In this document: positions 9,082 to 17,949 of the stretch, piece by piece | Layout: the number at the start of each line of letters is the position of its first letter | How positions within the stretch are numbered: the first letter of the stretch is position 1 | Assembly: GCF_900116875.1 (NCBI RefSeq) | Contig: NZ_FPCC01000005.1 | Location: 1 to 64,000, forward strand | Length of the DNA: 64,000 bases | Reading direction: 5' to 3' | DNA from: Butyrivibrio sp. INlla21 | Lineage (GTDB): Bacteria > Bacillota > Clostridia > Lachnospirales > Lachnospiraceae | Translations under genes and position numbers: made by a program | The notes under the pieces: generated by a model | Database searches by the model: none | What the model was told of the DNA's origin: nothing | What the model saw: only the letters and a program-made list of their open reading frames with translations

Positions 9082-9164
9082 AATTTCCTCCTCAAAAGAT
9101 GAATATGCGCTTGTTTCGCCTTTTTTACGCGCAGACGGAACTTAATTCTATTTGTTCTACTACA

Positions 9165-9192
9165 ACTATAACACGATTATTTTAAATGTCAA
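9165..9192 (-). promoter_or_regulatory. Promoter of clpB
   Basis: Minus strand TTGACA (9187-9192), 16 nt, then TATAGT (9165-9170), about 85 nt before the ATG. The -35 is a perfect consensus. No heat-shock operator repeat is visible around it. Confidence 0.75.
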
Positions 9193-9203
9193 CACATAAA
9201 AAA

Positions 9204-9239
9204 GCAGACCGAATTGCCTTTATACAGCAATCGGTCCGC
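9204..9239 (-). terminator. Terminator of the corrinoid adenosyltransferase gene
   Basis: Read on the minus strand, a stem of about 13 bp (9227-9239 with 9204-9217) is followed by TTTTTT. It lies just after the stop at 9250. Confidence 0.85.
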
Positions 9240-9249
9240 CAAAGCATCT

Positions 9250-10368
9250 TCAATATTCAATTCCGCGCCTTGCATCAATTCCCTTATCGTACGGATGACG
9301 TATCTTTTCCATGTAGGTAATGTAGTCCGCTTTCTCGGAAAGCATCTCATCGGCGTTTCTTCCGGTCATTACTATTTCCATGTCATCCGGCTTGTTGTCG
9401 ATAATATCTTCAAGCTTCTTTTTATCTATAACACCGTAGTTAAACGGATATGTAATCTCATCCATAATGAGCACGTCGCACTCGCCGTTCTGAATTAGCT
9501 CTGCGATCTTATCAAGTATCTCGTTATGAACCACGCGGAACATCTCGCACTGCGCCTCGTCGTCTCGTTTGAGCCAGCCAAGCTCCTTCTCGCTTCTAAC
9601 TATCGTAATTCCCGGAATCAGCTCAAGGCTGTTAAGCTCGGAAGTTTTCCTGCCTTTCATAAACTGTGAAAAGACAACCTTCTTTCCCGCGCCTGCTGCC
9701 CTAACGGCAAGTCCGATCGCCGCCGTGGTCTTTCCTTTTCCTTCTCCGGTGTAGAGATGGATAAGACCTTTTCCGCTCTTGTCATCATCCTTGGAAGCCG
9801 CTATTTTCTTAGCCGGCTCTTTTCTCATGGGACAGCTGACCGCGCTGCAATTCTCGCAGTCTGAATGCTTCCTGCTTCTCTTTTTATGAAGCTTTGCGGA
9901 AAAGACAACGCTCTTTTTCGGAACAAGCACGAAAGATTCGTTGCACTTTACAATCTTCTGTCCAAGCTTTTTCATTACTGCGGCAAGCTCTTCAAGCGGC
10001 ATCTTATCGCTGCCCGCAAAGACATAGCTTCCCACGTAAAGTCCGGTCTTTTCGAATATCTTTTTATCAACCTCTTCGTAAGCAATCGAGAGCATCTCCG
10101 TTCCGAGACAGTCGACGATAAACGCCTTTTGGATCTCACCTTTTTGCAAAAGAGAATCCTGAAAGCTATCGAAGGCATCTCCGAGCGTAACGACAACATA
10201 GACGGTCTCGCCCTCGATCACATGGTGAAAGCTCGCATGCACTCTCGGATGAAGCTGCCTATATAGCATCACAATATCTTTTTTCTCACTTGTCTTAAAA
10301 TGGTAACGCTTGATAAAGCCTGAAATCCCGCTCTCATCAAGCTCAACCGCCAGAGGTTCAAAGGTCAT
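9250..10368 (-). CDS. Corrinoid adenosyltransferase (CobA type) with MetH-activation-like N-domain
   Basis: The C-terminal half (about 200-372) is a CobA/BtuR-type ATP:cob(I)alamin adenosyltransferase. It has the P-loop YTGEGKGKTTAAIG (207-220), VLIMDEITYPF, and MTGRNADEM near the end. It makes adenosylcobalamin. The N-terminal 180 residues are unusual for CobA. The segment VVVTLGDAFDSF...KAFIVDCLGTEML, then LVPKKSVVFSAKL, then three Cys (171, 174, 179) resembles the corrinoid-protein reactivation domain of methionine synthase and its stand-alone clostridial homologues. A fusion of cobalamin reduction or handling with adenosylation is plausible but inferred. It is a single gene with its own terminator. 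Confidence 0.85.
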   Translation of the reverse strand: MTFEPLAVELDESGISGFIKRYHFKTSEKKDIVMLYRQLHPRVHASFHHVIEGETVYVVVTLGDAFDSFQDSLLQKGEIQKAFIVDCLGTEMLSIAYEEVDKKIFEKTGLYVGSYVFAGSDKMPLEELAAVMKKLGQKIVKCNESFVLVPKKSVVFSAKLHKKRSRKHSDCENCSAVSCPMRKEPAKKIAASKDDDKSGKGLIHLYTGEGKGKTTAAIGLAVRAAGAGKKVVFSQFMKGRKTSELNSLELIPGITIVRSEKELGWLKRDDEAQCEMFRVVHNEILDKIAELIQNGECDVLIMDEITYPFNYGVIDKKKLEDIIDNKPDDMEIVMTGRNADEMLSEKADYITYMEKIRHPYDKGIDARRGIEY

Positions 10369-10485
10369 GACCGTTCAATCTCCATTACATCTTTTTACAG
10401 GTTCAAAATAAAATTACAACTATTTTCGCCTTTTTACAACTACTTACCGGTTTTTACAGATTTGGATTTATTAACTTTTTATAAC

Positions 10486-10513
10486 TAATATTTCGCACGT
10501 CTTTCACCGATAT
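10486..10513 (+). promoter_or_regulatory. Likely sigma-28 (flagellar) promoter of the flagellin gene
   Basis: TAAT (10486-10489), 16 nt, then ACCGATAT (10506-10513) closely resembles the TAAA-N15-GCCGATAT consensus of FliA/SigD. An overlapping TATAAT (10513-10518) could also serve sigma-A. The ATG is about 40 nt downstream. Confidence 0.55.
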
Positions 10514-10553
10514 ATAATAGAGGTATCCACTGATTCAATTATGAGGGTTATGT

Positions 10554-13175
10554 ATGGTAATACAGCACAACATGGCATCGATGTTTGCACATCGCCAGCT
10601 GGGAATTACAACAAATACAAAAGCAAAATCCGCCGAGAAGCTATCGTCGGGTTATCGTATAAACCGTGCTGCGGATGATGCGGCAGGGCTTGCTATCAGT
10701 GAGAAAATGAGAAGGCAGATTCGCGGACTGGGGCAGAACATGCTGAACATCCAGGACGGAATCAGCTTTATTCAGGTTGCGGACGGATATCTCAACGAAG
10801 TTCACGACATGCTTCAGAGAATCAATGAGCTCTCTGTAAAAGGTGCCAACGGCACTCTTACCGACAAGGACAGAGAATTTGTCAATGAAGAAGTTCAGCA
10901 GATAAAGGACGAGATTGAAAGAGTCTTCGGTTCCGCTACTTTTAATGAAATGAAGATCTTTAAGGTGCCCTATGCACCTTCTGTTACTCCCAATACAGAA
11001 CCGTATGATATCCAGGTCTTTTACAGTGCGCCGGGCACTATCGGAGGTCTGGACTTTAATAATGTCAGATACAATCTTGATGAGCTAGCCGCAAAAGGTC
11101 TTGAGCTGGACGGAAACGGCAACTCGACCAAAGATCAGACTGTGGAATTCGATCTTTGGGACGGTGAAAAGGTTCATATAAGCCTTAAAGAGGGAGAATC
11201 TCTTGATAAAGTCGTAAGAAAATATGAGTGGAAAGCCGATGAGACAGGTATAAAAGTCAACAATGTAGACGTTGCCACATGGGCGGATCTCGGAATAAGC
11301 GGAAACGGAACAGACGCAGGCACCTACTCTTTTGACTATCACGGAACCACAGTAAGCTTTGATGTAGAAGAAGGCGACGATCTTTCTTCAATAATTGAAG
11401 GCATCAACGGTAACAGCATCACCGAGCCTTCATACTGGAACATATCGGCTTCTTCTGCAACATCAAAAAGGATCTTTACACTTCCGAATGGTGTTAATAG
11501 CGTTACTGTTACCAACGCCAACAAGAATGTTGCGGATGACAAATATGAGATACTTGCCACTACCGAAGGTCTTTCTGTCAAAAGGACCGATAGAAATGAT
11601 TCGACCGAAACATCAACGACAGGAGTAACCTCATGGGGCAGCTTTAAAAACATTTCAAGTAATCCTGTTCCGAGGACTCCTGCAGAGAGTACAGATTATC
11701 CGATTTCCAACTGGGGTCTTGAAAATGATTCCAACAACTCAAGCAGCATAACTTTTGATTCCGATGCAAAATACAACTATAACAAGACACTCGATAACGT
11801 GAGTATCAACTATAACTTTAAGCTTGCCGATGTTTCGAGTAGAGATGAAGTTATAAGCGCCATAAACGAGACCAATCTTGGCGGAAGTGTAACTCCGGGA
11901 AATTCATCTCTTACAAACGAAAACAATTTGGGATTCAGCATCAGTAACAATAATAAAAACATCTCGGCAAACAACTACAACGCTTTTGTTCTGCAAAGAG
12001 CATACGGTCGTAACTTCGATCAAACAGGTTCAAGTATTACCGGTGAGATCAGTTGGGCCAGCACCAAGACTAATGAAACAGAGCATGAACTGCGTACGGG
12101 AACTCCAAAATCCATAAGCAGTAACACAACTTATTCGGATCCGACAAGCTATTATTACCAAACAGATGACGGAAAAGTTTATCTTAGATCAAATGAAATG
12201 ACTGTAACCAGAACCGACAATATGCAAAGGGTTGATACTTATACCTGGCGTGAAGATTATAATGTTGCTTTCAGCGGTTCTCTCGGAGACAGCACAATGG
12301 ATGGAGAAACTCGTAATATCAGTTCTAACTATACTCAGACCAAAACATATAACTACACTGTAAAAAGCTATACATTTTCTTATTCGAGCGACCGCTTGAT
12401 CACAGGTGCCGAGCTTGACGAACTTAGGCAACGAGTTGACGAGGGTAACGCCATAATTGAAAACGGTGCTCACCAGATCCCAGCAGAAGAATCAACCACT
12501 CCAACCCTTGCAAGTGACACCACTTCTCATACAAGCGGTACATTGAGCTTAAGCTCAAGCTATGTTGACAACAGCAAGTCCAATCTCAGTGCTTTTGATT
12601 ACAGATATGATGTTTCTTACAACGATATAATAAATAAAGCCGGTGCGGCTAAAGGCGACAGCGTAAACCTTAACCTTACATTTAACCAAAACGCCACAAG
12701 AAGTTTTAATCCTTCGCTCAGAGGAAATAGTGTCAATGAATACGACTTCATGAACATTGTGATCGTTCCTCCGAGAAAAGAAATGATCATACAGGCAACC
12801 CCCGATGGTGTATTGGGAGAGCAGATTCCTATAAATTGGAGTGCACTCAGTCTTTCCATTATCGGAATGACCGGCGCAAACACTCTTACACAGGAAGCAT
12901 CTCAGGGATCGATCGATCTCACCAAGGCGGCGCTTGATAAAATATCACTTGAAAGATCCGGCTTTGGTGCGGCACAGAACAGACTCGAGCATGCGTACAA
13001 TTACACCGCAAATGCTCAGGAAAATACTCAGCACTCGGAATCTATAATCCGTGATACGGATATGAACGCCGAGATAACAAGACTTCGCAATCATGAAATC
13101 CTTCAGCAGGCCGGTGAAGCAATGCTTGCTCAGGCCAACCAGTCCAAGCAGGGCGTTTTATCATTATTACAATAA
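10554..13175 (+). CDS. Flagellin with very large central region
   Basis: This 873-residue flagellin is much longer than the usual 270-500. The N-terminal D0/D1 domain (1-140; MVIQHNMASMFAHRQLG, LSSGYRINRAADDAAGLAIS) and C-terminal D1/D0 domain (about 770-873; ENTQHSESIIRDTDMNAEI, ending LSLLQ) are intact, so it should be exported and polymerised. The 620-residue centre is rich in Ser, Thr, Asn and Tyr and forms the surface-exposed part. No HExxH metallopeptidase motif was found in it, so it is not a flagellinolysin by that test. No other flagellar gene lies nearby. A good terminator follows. Confidence 0.93.
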   Translation: MVIQHNMASMFAHRQLGITTNTKAKSAEKLSSGYRINRAADDAAGLAISEKMRRQIRGLGQNMLNIQDGISFIQVADGYLNEVHDMLQRINELSVKGANGTLTDKDREFVNEEVQQIKDEIERVFGSATFNEMKIFKVPYAPSVTPNTEPYDIQVFYSAPGTIGGLDFNNVRYNLDELAAKGLELDGNGNSTKDQTVEFDLWDGEKVHISLKEGESLDKVVRKYEWKADETGIKVNNVDVATWADLGISGNGTDAGTYSFDYHGTTVSFDVEEGDDLSSIIEGINGNSITEPSYWNISASSATSKRIFTLPNGVNSVTVTNANKNVADDKYEILATTEGLSVKRTDRNDSTETSTTGVTSWGSFKNISSNPVPRTPAESTDYPISNWGLENDSNNSSSITFDSDAKYNYNKTLDNVSINYNFKLADVSSRDEVISAINETNLGGSVTPGNSSLTNENNLGFSISNNNKNISANNYNAFVLQRAYGRNFDQTGSSITGEISWASTKTNETEHELRTGTPKSISSNTTYSDPTSYYYQTDDGKVYLRSNEMTVTRTDNMQRVDTYTWREDYNVAFSGSLGDSTMDGETRNISSNYTQTKTYNYTVKSYTFSYSSDRLITGAELDELRQRVDEGNAIIENGAHQIPAEESTTPTLASDTTSHTSGTLSLSSSYVDNSKSNLSAFDYRYDVSYNDIINKAGAAKGDSVNLNLTFNQNATRSFNPSLRGNSVNEYDFMNIVIVPPRKEMIIQATPDGVLGEQIPINWSALSLSIIGMTGANTLTQEASQGSIDLTKAALDKISLERSGFGAAQNRLEHAYNYTANAQENTQHSESIIRDTDMNAEITRLRNHEILQQAGEAMLAQANQSKQGVLSLLQ

Positions 13176-13177
13176 AA

Positions 13178-13216
13178 AGGAAGTTCAATGTATGGATCGC
13201 ATTGAACTTCTTTTTT
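13178..13216 (+). terminator. Terminator of the flagellin gene
   Basis: An 11-bp stem (gaagttcaatg / cattgaacttc) followed by TTTTTT begins a few nt after the flagellin stop at 13175. Confidence 0.9.
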
Positions 13217-13262
13217 ATTTCCTTTTTTAAATCTTTCCTTTTATAGCACTTTTTCTTAGATA

Positions 13263-13934
13263 TTACTTACCGCTTTCCTTGTATGCCTTAGATATGTAAT
13301 TAACATTGCTGACCTTATCGTTTTCGTTTATTACGAAGCCAAGCTCAAAACCATCATATTCATATGTGAGGATCGGTTTGCCACTATCTTCTTTTGGCTC
13401 ACCGTATGAAGCAATGACATCGTCCTTACTGTCTCCAACACTAATTCCCTTTGCTGTTTCCGGGCCCTGAATATTGAAGTCAATCTGTGCGGCAGACTCT
13501 TTTCCATTGTCCGTATATGTAACAAAAAGGATGCCTTCGTCCACCGTATCTGTGTGGGTACCGTAATCATAATAATTCATATCACCGGCACCTGAATTCT
13601 TTTGCTCAGGTTCTCCAAGTGCAGCAAGGATTGTAGCTACATCATCAAGAATTGATACCTTCTTGCCGTTATATGCAAAAGCATCATCGGTCATAGAAGA
13701 TAAATCCACGGATGTCTCTGTAGCTGCTCCCTCCGTAACTTCAGAGTCTGCGGAATCCGCCGCATCGGTCTTGTCTGCATTGCCGGTATTATCTGCATCA
13801 CTTTCCGAAGCATCGATAACGGCTTCAACAGAAAGCTCTGTCGCAGAAGTATCCGATGTTCCGGAACCACACCCCCATAGCCCGCACATCATTACAGATG
13901 CCGTCATGATCGCCAATACATTTTTTGTTTTCAT
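13263..13934 (-). CDS. Lipoprotein of unknown function
   Basis: This 223-residue protein has a lipoprotein signal (MKTKNVLAIMTASVMMCGLWGC). A long Asp/Ser/Ala-rich linker (about 28-75) leads to a C-terminal domain (about 85-223) containing two similar units, ILAALGEPEQ and DDVIASYGEPKED. The GEP turn after a helix resembles SmpA/OmlA-like or BLIP-like repeats. The ribosome site GGAGAG is close to the ATG. It is probably surface-anchored; the function is unknown. Confidence 0.75.
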   Translation of the reverse strand: MKTKNVLAIMTASVMMCGLWGCGSGTSDTSATELSVEAVIDASESDADNTGNADKTDAADSADSEVTEGAATETSVDLSSMTDDAFAYNGKKVSILDDVATILAALGEPEQKNSGAGDMNYYDYGTHTDTVDEGILFVTYTDNGKESAAQIDFNIQGPETAKGISVGDSKDDVIASYGEPKEDSGKPILTYEYDGFELGFVINENDKVSNVNYISKAYKESGK

Positions 13935-13996
13935 TGTGCCTCTCTCCTTTCGTTAGCTGATATATACATCAAGATATAAAGAGCTTTTGCTCTATA

Positions 13997-15311
13997 TCAG
14001 ATGTTCTCATTTCTGATCGTTTCAATCGTATTTTGCTTCTTTATTTTGCCGATTGAATAATTCATGATCAACGAGATAAGGAAGAATACCGCCAATACAG
14101 CTATTATTATGGGGATGATAGGTAAGCTGTATCCATGTGCCGTACCGGAGGTATTTGAACCATACATGGCACGATACATTGCAAAAGATAATGCTGCTCC
14201 TAATATTGTTCCGAAAAACAACGATTTAACACCCATAAAGACGGTTTCCAAACGGATCATTCTGTTAAATTCTTTTGTAGTCATACCAACGGACCTAAGC
14301 ATGGCAAATTCAGGTTTCCTCAGTTCCATGTTGGTCGTTATGGTGTTAAAGATATTAGTAACACCAATCAAAGAAATAACTATAATGAATCCATATAAGA
14401 AAATACCAACAAGGGTAACCAAATCTCTGCTCTGTCTTACACTCTCTTCAATATTTCTCAAAAAATAATGTGTTTCGGTACTTAATAATTCTTCTATATC
14501 ATCCTGTAATTTATCAGCATCAGTGGAGTGATAGTAAATAACCATTATTTCAGCCGGTTGCTGTGGCAACAGTTTGTCAAACAATTCATCACTGATGATC
14601 ACACATGGAGTATCTATATCTCTGACTCCAAAAGGTTTTTTATCTGTTACATACCCGATCTGCAGTGTTTCATCAAAAGTTTCGCTCTGTACCTTGTCTC
14701 CGACCTGTCCGTCTCCTATTGAAATTCCTTTTTCTTTGATATCTTCATAATTTAAACCAAGTTCTTTTATATATTTATTGTATTGCTCTTCTCCCACAGC
14801 GTAGATATTGTCATAGTATCCCAGTGCTCTAAACACCGTGTACTCATCGATAGTCTCAAGTTTTGTAGTTGAAATATACTTATTGTATCTATCCATGTCA
14901 CCAAAAGAAGAACATGACATATACACGTTGTATTCCGATACTTTCAACTCATCTTCAACTGATGAAAGTATCATACCCATAAAGCTTGATAGCGCTATAA
15001 ATATGCACACCGATACAACAATTGAAATAACAGTAGTCCTGTATTTCTTTTTATTTCTCTTTAAGTTCTTATAAGATATTTCTCCGCCGATACCAAAAAG
15101 TTTTTTTATTATCTTGGGAGATCTTATCTTTTTGGCATTTATCTTGATGCCTGCGCTGTTTCTTATGGAATCGATGGGAGATACCTTGGAGGCTCTCACA
15201 GCCGATCTTAATGCCGAGAAGTAACATGATTCCTATGATAGTGACTATAGTTCGCTTCCTGTTCAGCTTCAGATTCTTGGCAGTAATCTTGTTAAGTAAG
15301 TCCATGTTCAT
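13997..15311 (-). pseudogene. ABC transporter permease (FtsX/MacB type), broken by internal deletion
   Basis: The reading frame starts at 15311 (or 15305) with MDLLNKITAKNLKLNRKRTI, the N-terminus and first membrane helix of a large FtsX-type permease, and fails after about 35 residues. From about 15210 another frame carries ALRSAVRASKVSPIDSIRNS and about 400 residues of the C-terminal half, with membrane helices and the FtsX domain. Full-length relatives are about 800-900 residues, so roughly 400 residues including the extracellular domain are missing and the two remnants are out of frame. The C-terminal piece could start at an internal ATG (15199), but it lacks the first helix. It overlaps the equally broken ATPase gene. 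Confidence 0.85.
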
Positions 15312-15959
15312 ACCTCCTCAACAATTTTTCCATCTTCGATCTTGATGATCCTGTCCGCAACCTTTGCGATCTCCATATTGTGTGTGATCATAATAATCGT
15401 TTGATCCAATTCTTTATTGGATTTCTTCAAAAGAGCTACGATCTCATCGCTTGACTTGGAATCCAAGTTTCCTGTAGGCTCGTCCGCAAGAACAATTGTA
15501 GGTTCGGTGATCAGCGCTCTGCCTATACTTGTTCTCTGCTGCTGGCCTCCGGATAATTCGTTTGGAAGATGTTTTTTTCTTTTTTCCAAACCAAGCAGAT
15601 TCAACATATTGTCCAATGCTTTCTTATCCACTTCACGGTCATCCAATGACAATGGAAGGGATATATTTTCTTCTACGTTTAATATTGGGATCAGATTATA
15701 GAACTGATAGATAAGACCGATCTGCTGTCTTCTGAACACAGCCAGTTCATCATTTTCCATCTACAAAGACTTTACCTGATGTAGGTCTGTCAACTCCTCC
15801 AAGCAGATGAAGCAGTGTTGATTTACCGGAGCCTGACGCTCCGACTATTGCAACAAATTCCCCTTTTCCAACAGAGAATGATGCGTTATCCAATGCAACA
15901 ACTTCGGTTGTATCTTTACCATAGACCTTGGTCAGGTTTTCAACCTTTAAAATATCCAT
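15308..15959 (-). pseudogene. ABC transporter ATPase (MacB/LolD type), frameshifted
   Basis: The first part (15959 down to 15750, 69 residues) holds Walker [17 protein letters not shown] and stops after GKVFVDGK. The second part, in another frame from 15760, begins [20 protein letters not shown] and carries the Q-loop, LSGGQQQRTSIGRAL signature, Walker B IVLADEPTGNLD and the H-loop. Intact homologues read VDGK, a few residues, then MENDELA. The joint reads ATGGAAAA once where two copies would be expected, which suggests a short deletion between direct repeats. Together with the damaged permease this transporter is probably dead. Confidence 0.85.
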
Positions 15960-15998
15960 AAAGCCTTTACCTCTTTCCTTTTATTAGCGTGTATTAGT

Positions 15999-16010
15999 TG
16001 TACTAGTACA
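15999..16010. promoter_or_regulatory. Palindromic operator TGTACTAGTACA
   Basis: A perfect 12-bp palindrome with a further TTGTAC half-site 2 nt away lies about 40-50 nt upstream of the ABC ATPase remnant. Operators of this type are known for YtrA-subfamily GntR regulators, which control ABC exporter genes. No such regulator gene is in the window. Confidence 0.45.
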
Positions 16011-16048
16011 GTTGTACCACATGAATTTACGCCTGTCAACCCGCGTTT

Positions 16049-16077
16049 TTGCCTCAAAGGCTTTAATAGTGTAGAAT
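16049..16077 (+). promoter_or_regulatory. Promoter of engB
   Basis: TTGCCT (16049-16054), 17 nt, TAGAAT (16072-16077), 38 nt before the chosen start at 16116. Confidence 0.65.
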
Positions 16078-16115
16078 AAACGAGAACCGATAATTAAATT
16101 GTAATGGAGAAAAAA

Positions 16116-16727
16116 ATGGTAATTAAGAATGTAAACCTTGAAACGGTTTGTGGAATAACCAGTACTCTTCCCGATAACATACATCCCGAATTTGCTTTTG
16201 CGGGAAAAAGTAATGTCGGCAAGAGCTCACTTATAAACGGTCTTATGAATCGTAAGAACTACGCAAGAACCTCACAGGAACCGGGCAAAACTCAGACAAT
16301 CAACTATTACAACATCAATGATGAGTTTTATCTTGTGGATCTTCCGGGATACGGCTTTGCAAGAGTTCCGGAGAAAGTTAAACAGCAGTGGGGAAAAATG
16401 ATCGAGAATTACCTCCACACATCAAGGCAGCTTGTAAGAGTCTTTCTGCTTATAGATATAAGACATGAGCCTTCCGCCAATGATGTTCAGATGTATAAAT
16501 GGGTTGTTCATCAGGGCTTCCAGCCCGTCATCATAGCGACCAAGGCTGATAAGATCAAGAATTCACAGAGAGAAAAGCATCTCAACATGCTAAGAAACGG
16601 TCTGGGACTTCCCGAAGATGTAAGAATCTTCCCTTACTCAGCCCTAAGTAAAGAAGGCAGACAGGAAATCTATGATTTCATGGATGAGCTTCTTGCTGAA
16701 GTTAACGGAGCAGGCGAAGAAAACTAA
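16116..16727 (+). CDS. engB: EngB/YsxC ribosome-assembly GTPase
   Basis: This 203-residue GTPase is needed for late assembly of the 50S subunit. G1 is AGKSNVGKSSLI, G3 is DLPGYG, G4 is TKAD and G5 is SALSKEG, in the standard order and spacing. The ATG at 16116 is preferred over the one at 16104 because GGAGAA lies just before it at the right distance. In related bacteria engB follows clpX or lon; here it is convergent with clpX, with a lipoprotein gene between them. Confidence 0.95.
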   Translation: MVIKNVNLETVCGITSTLPDNIHPEFAFAGKSNVGKSSLINGLMNRKNYARTSQEPGKTQTINYYNINDEFYLVDLPGYGFARVPEKVKQQWGKMIENYLHTSRQLVRVFLLIDIRHEPSANDVQMYKWVVHQGFQPVIIATKADKIKNSQREKHLNMLRNGLGLPEDVRIFPYSALSKEGRQEIYDFMDELLAEVNGAGEEN

Positions 16728-16746
16728 ACAAATATAATAAGCATAA

Positions 16747-16796
16747 AAAAGCCGCGGAAACTTTAGGTGTTTAAACACCTAAACCTCCGCGGTTTT
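16747..16796. terminator. Bidirectional terminator after engB
   Basis: Outer arms aaaaGCCGCGG / CCGCGGtttt enclose an inner TTAGGTGTTTAAACACCTAA palindrome. A-run and T-run flanks serve both engB and the convergent lipoprotein gene. Confidence 0.85.
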
Positions 16797-16826
16797 CTTT
16801 ATCTCTTTTTATCTATCAGACAAATA

Positions 16827-17768
16827 TCAATATTCTTTTTCTACAAACACAGCGTCATACACTCCACCGTCCATCACTACAACTCTTATATAATTGGCAT
16901 CCTTAAGTTCAGGAGCAAAGTCTTTATCTCTTTCCGCTATAACTCCCTTGGGATAAATCTCATAATAGCACTGTGATATTTCATCAACGTAATATAACTG
17001 GACATGGTATGAACCATCGGCATTTTTAGTTATCTTTTCCGGAATCCCATAAGGAATTAGGTTGTTATCAGGTGTTGTGTACTGAGACATTCCGCCTTCT
17101 ATCATTCCTGCAGCGTCAAGCTCAAGATCACCGACTATTTCACCGCCGCCATAGTTACTGTTTGTATTATCTGTAGCTCTGTATACTCCTGCATAATCCC
17201 AGAAATCACCGTTAAGTACAAAATCATCACCGGGCAGTCTGTCAAATTCTCCGCCGCCGTATGGAAGCTCTATTCTTAAATGATCTCCGGTAAGAGTATA
17301 ACCATAAGTATCGCCTTTGAAGGTAGTCATTGTCTTATCGTTAAATTTAAATCCGCCAACTTCACCATCAAAATATGCTCCGGTTCCGTCTTTATGGAAA
17401 GCATAATAATATGTGTATTGAATTTCTTTTCCTTTATAAAGTTCCGTAATGGTTCTTGCATATACTCCGCAAGGTGTTGAAGCATTGCTCTGTACACCGG
17501 CTTCCGCAGAAGTGTTCGCTGTGTTCTGCATGGCACCGTTATCATTTACATTTTCTTCACTGTAATCATCTGATTTCGCTGCATCGGCTTCAATTAGATC
17601 CGCAGCCGCTTCTGAAGTTGATTTAGATTCCGAAGCCTCTGATGTTACGGAAGCTTCTGTTGCCGAAGCCTCTGATGTTACAAAATTTTCATCTGTATCC
17701 GATATTTCTTTACTGCATCCGCATAGAACAAGTGTTAATGCGACCGCCCCTACTATAAGTCTTTTCAT
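16827..17768 (-). CDS. Lipoprotein of unknown function
   Basis: This 313-residue protein starts at 17768 (MKRLIVGAVALTLVLCGC), where GGAAGAG lies upstream; a start at 17792 is less likely. The lipobox Cys is followed by a Ser/Glu/Ala-rich linker. The rest is a beta-rich domain with a Gly-Gly-Gly pattern (YGGGEFDRLPGDDF) reminiscent of extracellular DUF-type domains that read cell-surface state. No function is recognised. It separates engB from clpX. Confidence 0.7.
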   Translation of the reverse strand: MKRLIVGAVALTLVLCGCSKEISDTDENFVTSEASATEASVTSEASESKSTSEAAADLIEADAAKSDDYSEENVNDNGAMQNTANTSAEAGVQSNASTPCGVYARTITELYKGKEIQYTYYYAFHKDGTGAYFDGEVGGFKFNDKTMTTFKGDTYGYTLTGDHLRIELPYGGGEFDRLPGDDFVLNGDFWDYAGVYRATDNTNSNYGGGEIVGDLELDAAGMIEGGMSQYTTPDNNLIPYGIPEKITKNADGSYHVQLYYVDEISQCYYEIYPKGVIAERDKDFAPELKDANYIRVVVMDGGVYDAVFVEKEY

Positions 17769-17879
17769 ATTTATCTCTTCCTTTCGTTGCATTTCAATTG
17801 TTATCTTAGCATGGAAAAGATTGTAACATATGTTTTATTATTTGTAAAGTTTTGTAACAAATATTTTTACAAATAAAAT

Positions 17880-17905
17880 GGCTGCCTCTCATAAGAAAGG
17901 CAGCC
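17880..17905 (-). terminator. Terminator of the clpP-clpX operon
   Basis: An 8-bp stem (GGCTGCCT with AGGCAGCC) is followed on the minus strand by a T-rich run (ATTTTATTTG), 45 nt after the clpX stop. Confidence 0.8.
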
Positions 17906-17949
17906 TAATATATATCTAATGAAGTTCCGCTCTCGCAGGGTGATTACTT

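Noticed and set aside
9082-9200. CIRCE or CtsR heat-shock operator before clpB
   Set aside because: Neither the 9-9-9 CIRCE repeat nor a GGTCAAA tandem repeat could be found; only a sigma-A-type promoter is visible.
10554-13175. Flagellinolysin (protease in the flagellin centre)
   Set aside because: No HExxH zinc motif occurs in the central region.
15308-15959. Programmed frameshift in the ABC ATPase gene
   Set aside because: There is no slippery heptamer, a few residues are missing at the junction and the adjacent permease is also broken, so decay is more likely.
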